A stretch of DNA of 64,000 nt, from the NCBI RefSeq assembly GCF_913054185.1, contig NZ_CAJXIV010000003.1, positions 26,965 through 90,964 of the forward strand, in the 5' to 3' direction. This DNA comes from an uncultured Shimia sp. GTDB lineage: Bacteria > Pseudomonadota > Alphaproteobacteria > Rhodobacterales > Rhodobacteraceae. This document shows positions 61,754 to 64,000 of the stretch, piece by piece (positions within the stretch are counted from its first letter, which is position 1; the number at the start of each line of letters is the position of its first letter). Both the position numbers and the translations under genes were made by a program. The notes beneath the pieces are model-generated. The model was not told the origin of the DNA. It saw only the letters and a list, made by a program, of their open reading frames with translations, and searched no databases.

Positions 61754-62719
61754 TTATTCCGCCACCATCTGAGCCACATCTTCGCTCCAGACCAGTCCCC
61801 GCTCGAGCAACACACGCTGCGCGCGCCCTGGATAATCCGTGACAATGCCATCCACGCCCGCATCGATCACGCGGTGCATCTCATCCACTTCATTCACGGT
61901 CCAAGTCGACACCAATAGGCCCAGCTCATGAGCATGCGCCACCGCTTCTGCCGTCACATCCGCATAAAAAGGACACCACATCTGCCCTCCCGCCTCAGCC
62001 ACCGCTTGCGGAACAGGCATGCCCAGGCTTGAGAAATCCGGTGCAACGGATTTGGAGGAATCCTCCCCCAATTCCCTGGCGTTCTCCGGCAGTTTTGTCA
62101 GGAACGACCGCGGCATATCCGGCGCAATACGCCCGCACGCCTCAAGTAGGTTCCAATCAAAGCTGTGCAAGACCGTGCGGTGCTCCAGCCCCCGCGCCCG
62201 CACGGCATTGACCGCTTCAGACACCAAAGTTTCAGCAACGTGACTGTCCCCTGCAAACTGCGGATCAGATTTCATTTCCAACAGAAACAGCATCTCCGCG
62301 CCTTGCGGCGTGAGCGCCATATCCAACAGATCACCCAACGTAGGCACGCGAATACCGGACATAAACACCTGATCCGGAAACCGCTGACCGTACACCGTGC
62401 GCCCGTCCAATCCTCCCACGTCGTAAGACTGAAGTTGTGACAGCGGCAATTCTGACACTTTGAGCTCTTCACCCTCAAGCCATTTGCCATCCACCCCACG
62501 TGTCGCCGCATTCAACAAGTGGTGGTTGTGCGTCACAACTGGCACCTGATCCTGCGTCAGAACCACGTCAAACTCCAACGCCACAACGCCAGATTTTACC
62601 GTGAACGCAAACCCCTCAAGCGTGTTCTCCGGCATCACACCACGCGCGCCCCGATGCCCAATCAGCCGGACCAATCCTGGCGCACCGCGAAAACCATTTA
62701 ACTGAGGAAACTGCGTCAT
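61754..62719 (-). CDS. ugpQ: Glycerophosphodiester phosphodiesterase
   Basis: A 321-residue GDPD that splits glycerophosphodiesters into glycerol-3-phosphate and an alcohol. The metal/active-site motif [15 protein letters not shown]...[17 protein letters not shown] is complete, and LFLLEMKSD and [12 protein letters not shown] follow. It has no signal peptide, matching cytoplasmic UgpQ. Its ATG overlaps the TGA of ugpC by four bases (ATGA), so it is the last cistron of the ugp operon. Confidence 0.9.
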   Translation of the reverse strand: MTQFPQLNGFRGAPGLVRLIGHRGARGVMPENTLEGFAFTVKSGVVALEFDVVLTQDQVPVVTHNHHLLNAATRGVDGKWLEGEELKVSELPLSQLQSYDVGGLDGRTVYGQRFPDQVFMSGIRVPTLGDLLDMALTPQGAEMLFLLEMKSDPQFAGDSHVAETLVSEAVNAVRARGLEHRTVLHSFDWNLLEACGRIAPDMPRSFLTKLPENARELGEDSSKSVAPDFSSLGMPVPQAVAEAGGQMWCPFYADVTAEAVAHAHELGLLVSTWTVNEVDEMHRVIDAGVDGIVTDYPGRAQRVLLERGLVWSEDVAQMVAE

Positions 62720-63771
62720 ACGTCGATCCGTTTGCCTGTAGTCACGTCAAAAATATGCAATTCTTCAGCTGCCGCGGAGAAGCTCATCAAGGTGCCAGCT
62801 TCCGCAGTCACATGCCCAGGAACACTTGCCACAAACTCCGAGTCAGAACCTTCAAGAACCCCGTGAACCAGCGTGTTGGCGCCCAATTGCTCAACCATTT
62901 GTACGGTGATGCGAATGGCGCCCGCGTCATCCTGAACCAAATGCTCCGGCCGCACGCCAAGCGTTACCTTGCCATTGGCCTGCGCCTCGCCGTCCAGCGT
63001 TGCACCATTGGCCAGCGCCAAGGTGCCGCCATTGGCGTCGGCCGGCAGGAAATTCATCGACGGGCTGCCAATGAAGCCTGCGACAAACACCGTAGCCGGG
63101 CGGTCATAGAGCTCAATTGGCGTGCCGAATTGCTCGACATACCCACCATTCAGAACCATCAACCGATCGCCCAACGTCATCGCTTCCACCTGATCGTGGG
63201 TCACATAGATCGAGGTCACGCCCAATCGCTGCTGCAGCTTGCGGATTTCCAAACGCATCTGCACCCGCAGTTTCGCGTCCAGGTTCGACAACGGCTCATC
63301 AAACAGGAACACCTGTGGATTGCGCACAATGGCGCGCCCCATGGCCACCCGCTGACGTTGCCCACCGGACAGCTGGCGCGGCTTGCGGTCCAGATACGCA
63401 CCAATCTCCAAAATCTCCGCCGCCTCTTGCACACGACGGTCAATTTCACTTTTGGAGATTTTGCGGATTTTCAGCCCATAAGCCATGTTTTCGCGCACGG
63501 ACATATGCGGATACAGCGCGTAGTTTTGGAACACCATCGCGATGTCGCGATCGGCAGGCTCCAGCTTGTTGACCACTGTGTCACCAATGCTGATCTCGCC
63601 CGAGGTCACGGTCTCAAGACCGGCAACCATGCGCAAAAGCGTGGATTTGCCACAGCCCGACGGGCCTACGATGACGATCAGCTCGCCATCTTCGATTTGC
63701 CCTTCAACGTGGTGCAGGACTTCGACATCGCCATAAGTTTTGACAAGGTCTTTGAGTGTAATGGATGCCAT
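62716..63771 (-). CDS. ugpC: sn-Glycerol-3-phosphate ABC transporter ATPase
   Basis: A 351-residue ABC ATPase of the MalK/UgpC group: Walker [18 protein letters not shown], signature [15 protein letters not shown], Walker [16 protein letters not shown], switch His in [10 protein letters not shown], and a C-terminal regulatory OB-type domain (about 240-351). Context with UgpE and a GDPD supports the glycerol-3-phosphate role over maltose. I chose the ATG at 63769-63771 ([10 protein letters not shown]); the upstream open frame overlaps ugpE. Confidence 0.92.
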   Translation of the reverse strand: MASITLKDLVKTYGDVEVLHHVEGQIEDGELIVIVGPSGCGKSTLLRMVAGLETVTSGEISIGDTVVNKLEPADRDIAMVFQNYALYPHMSVRENMAYGLKIRKISKSEIDRRVQEAAEILEIGAYLDRKPRQLSGGQRQRVAMGRAIVRNPQVFLFDEPLSNLDAKLRVQMRLEIRKLQQRLGVTSIYVTHDQVEAMTLGDRLMVLNGGYVEQFGTPIELYDRPATVFVAGFIGSPSMNFLPADANGGTLALANGATLDGEAQANGKVTLGVRPEHLVQDDAGAIRITVQMVEQLGANTLVHGVLEGSDSEFVASVPGHVTAEAGTLMSFSAAAEELHIFDVTTGKRIDV

Positions 63772-63784
63772 TGCAGGATACCCG

Positions 63785-64000
63785 TTATTTATCAGTTTCA
63801 GTGAGGCCCTGCACAAAGAGCCTTTGCATGCCAACAACCACAAACACTGGCGGGATCATCGCCAAAAGTGCGGTCATCATGATGATGTTCCACTGCGGCG
63901 ATTGCTCGGCAGCCTCCAGCATCTGTTTGATGCTCATCACAATGGTGGTCATGTCAGTGTCAGTGGTGATCAGCAGCGGCCAGAGGTACTGGTTCCAGCC
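63785..64000 (-). CDS. ugpE: sn-Glycerol-3-phosphate ABC transporter permease UgpE, C-terminal part
   Basis: The last 71 codons of a permease whose 5' part is beyond the right edge. The translated end begins [19 protein letters not shown], typical of the EAA-loop side and last helices of UgpE/MalG-type permeases, and ends in [10 protein letters not shown]. Its stop lies 13 bases before ugpC. Confidence 0.85.
   Translation of the reverse strand, partial: GWNQYLWPLLITTDTDMTTIVMSIKQMLEAAEQSPQWNIIMMTALLAMIPPVFVVVGMQRLFVQGLTETDK

Noticed and set aside
1..64000. Mobile elements, prophage or CRISPR
   Set aside because: No transposase, integrase, phage structural gene or direct-repeat array was seen; repeats found are RTX coding repeats and short palindromes.

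Overview
The window looks like one contiguous stretch of a Roseobacter-group (Rhodobacterales, Alphaproteobacteria) chromosome. The evidence is the bacterial type A RNase P RNA, an alphaproteobacterial SAM-II riboswitch in front of metZ, the gene order around ftsY, lipoproteins and DUF families typical of Rhodobacteraceae, TTAA-N7-TTAAC (CtrA-type) sites, and Rhodobacterales-style RTX and Hint proteins. No insertion sequence, prophage, CRISPR array, integrase or replication origin is visible. The taxonomic placement is inferred from gene content, because I ran no search.

Layout. 0-8 kb: partial gltS, a DUF6446 protein, marC, glyQ, a SPOR/peptidoglycan-binding/degenerate-protease protein, and a trkH gene coupled to a TPP-dependent decarboxylase-like gene. 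8-20 kb: folE2, metZ under a SAM-II riboswitch plus terminator, a lipase-like hydrolase, a Nu-class GST, the ftsY-DMT transporter-yciB group, a lysoplasmalogenase, rnpB, an N-acetylmuramoyl-L-alanine amidase, an excalibur lipoprotein and gatCA. 20-28 kb: a UPF0173 hydrolase, tadA, an RluB-type pseudouridine synthase, then a tight operon of a 27-codon membrane ORF, XpaC-like, TelA, a DUF2927 lipoprotein, SPFH-GYF2, a double zinc-ribbon membrane protein and possibly a nitroreductase. 28-45 kb: mostly metabolism (DUF2235 hydrolase, lone CoxL-like subunit, ornithine decarboxylase with a divergent Lrp regulator, valS, crotonase, two aminotransferases, an MsbA-like exporter, TIGR04283-type glycosyltransferase, ygfZ, GNAT, efp). 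45-56 kb: an acidic protein with PopZ-like ends, tolC, pcm, tRNA-Cys, two tandem RTX paralogues and a Hint-containing RTX protein. 56-64 kb: a hybrid histidine kinase, a small P-loop kinase, a Na/Pi cotransporter, and the ugpE(partial)-ugpC-GDPD end of a glycerol-3-phosphate uptake operon.

The most distinctive parts are three. First, the 21.8-27.3 kb operon joins the two genes known as xpaC/yaaN in Bacillus with relatives of Bacillus ydjI and ydjG, and starts with a translationally coupled micro-ORF; it looks like an envelope-stress module. Second, the RTX pair shares an exact 393-bp block inside otherwise diverged genes, and both genes have a CtrA-type box at the same distance from the start, which suggests cell-cycle or motility-linked secretion, perhaps through the nearby TolC. 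Third, several compact control elements are readable: SAM-II plus terminator at metZ, and an efp-GNAT intergenic hairpin whose 3' arm contains the GNAT Shine-Dalgarno sequence. Functions of these systems are inference from domain content.
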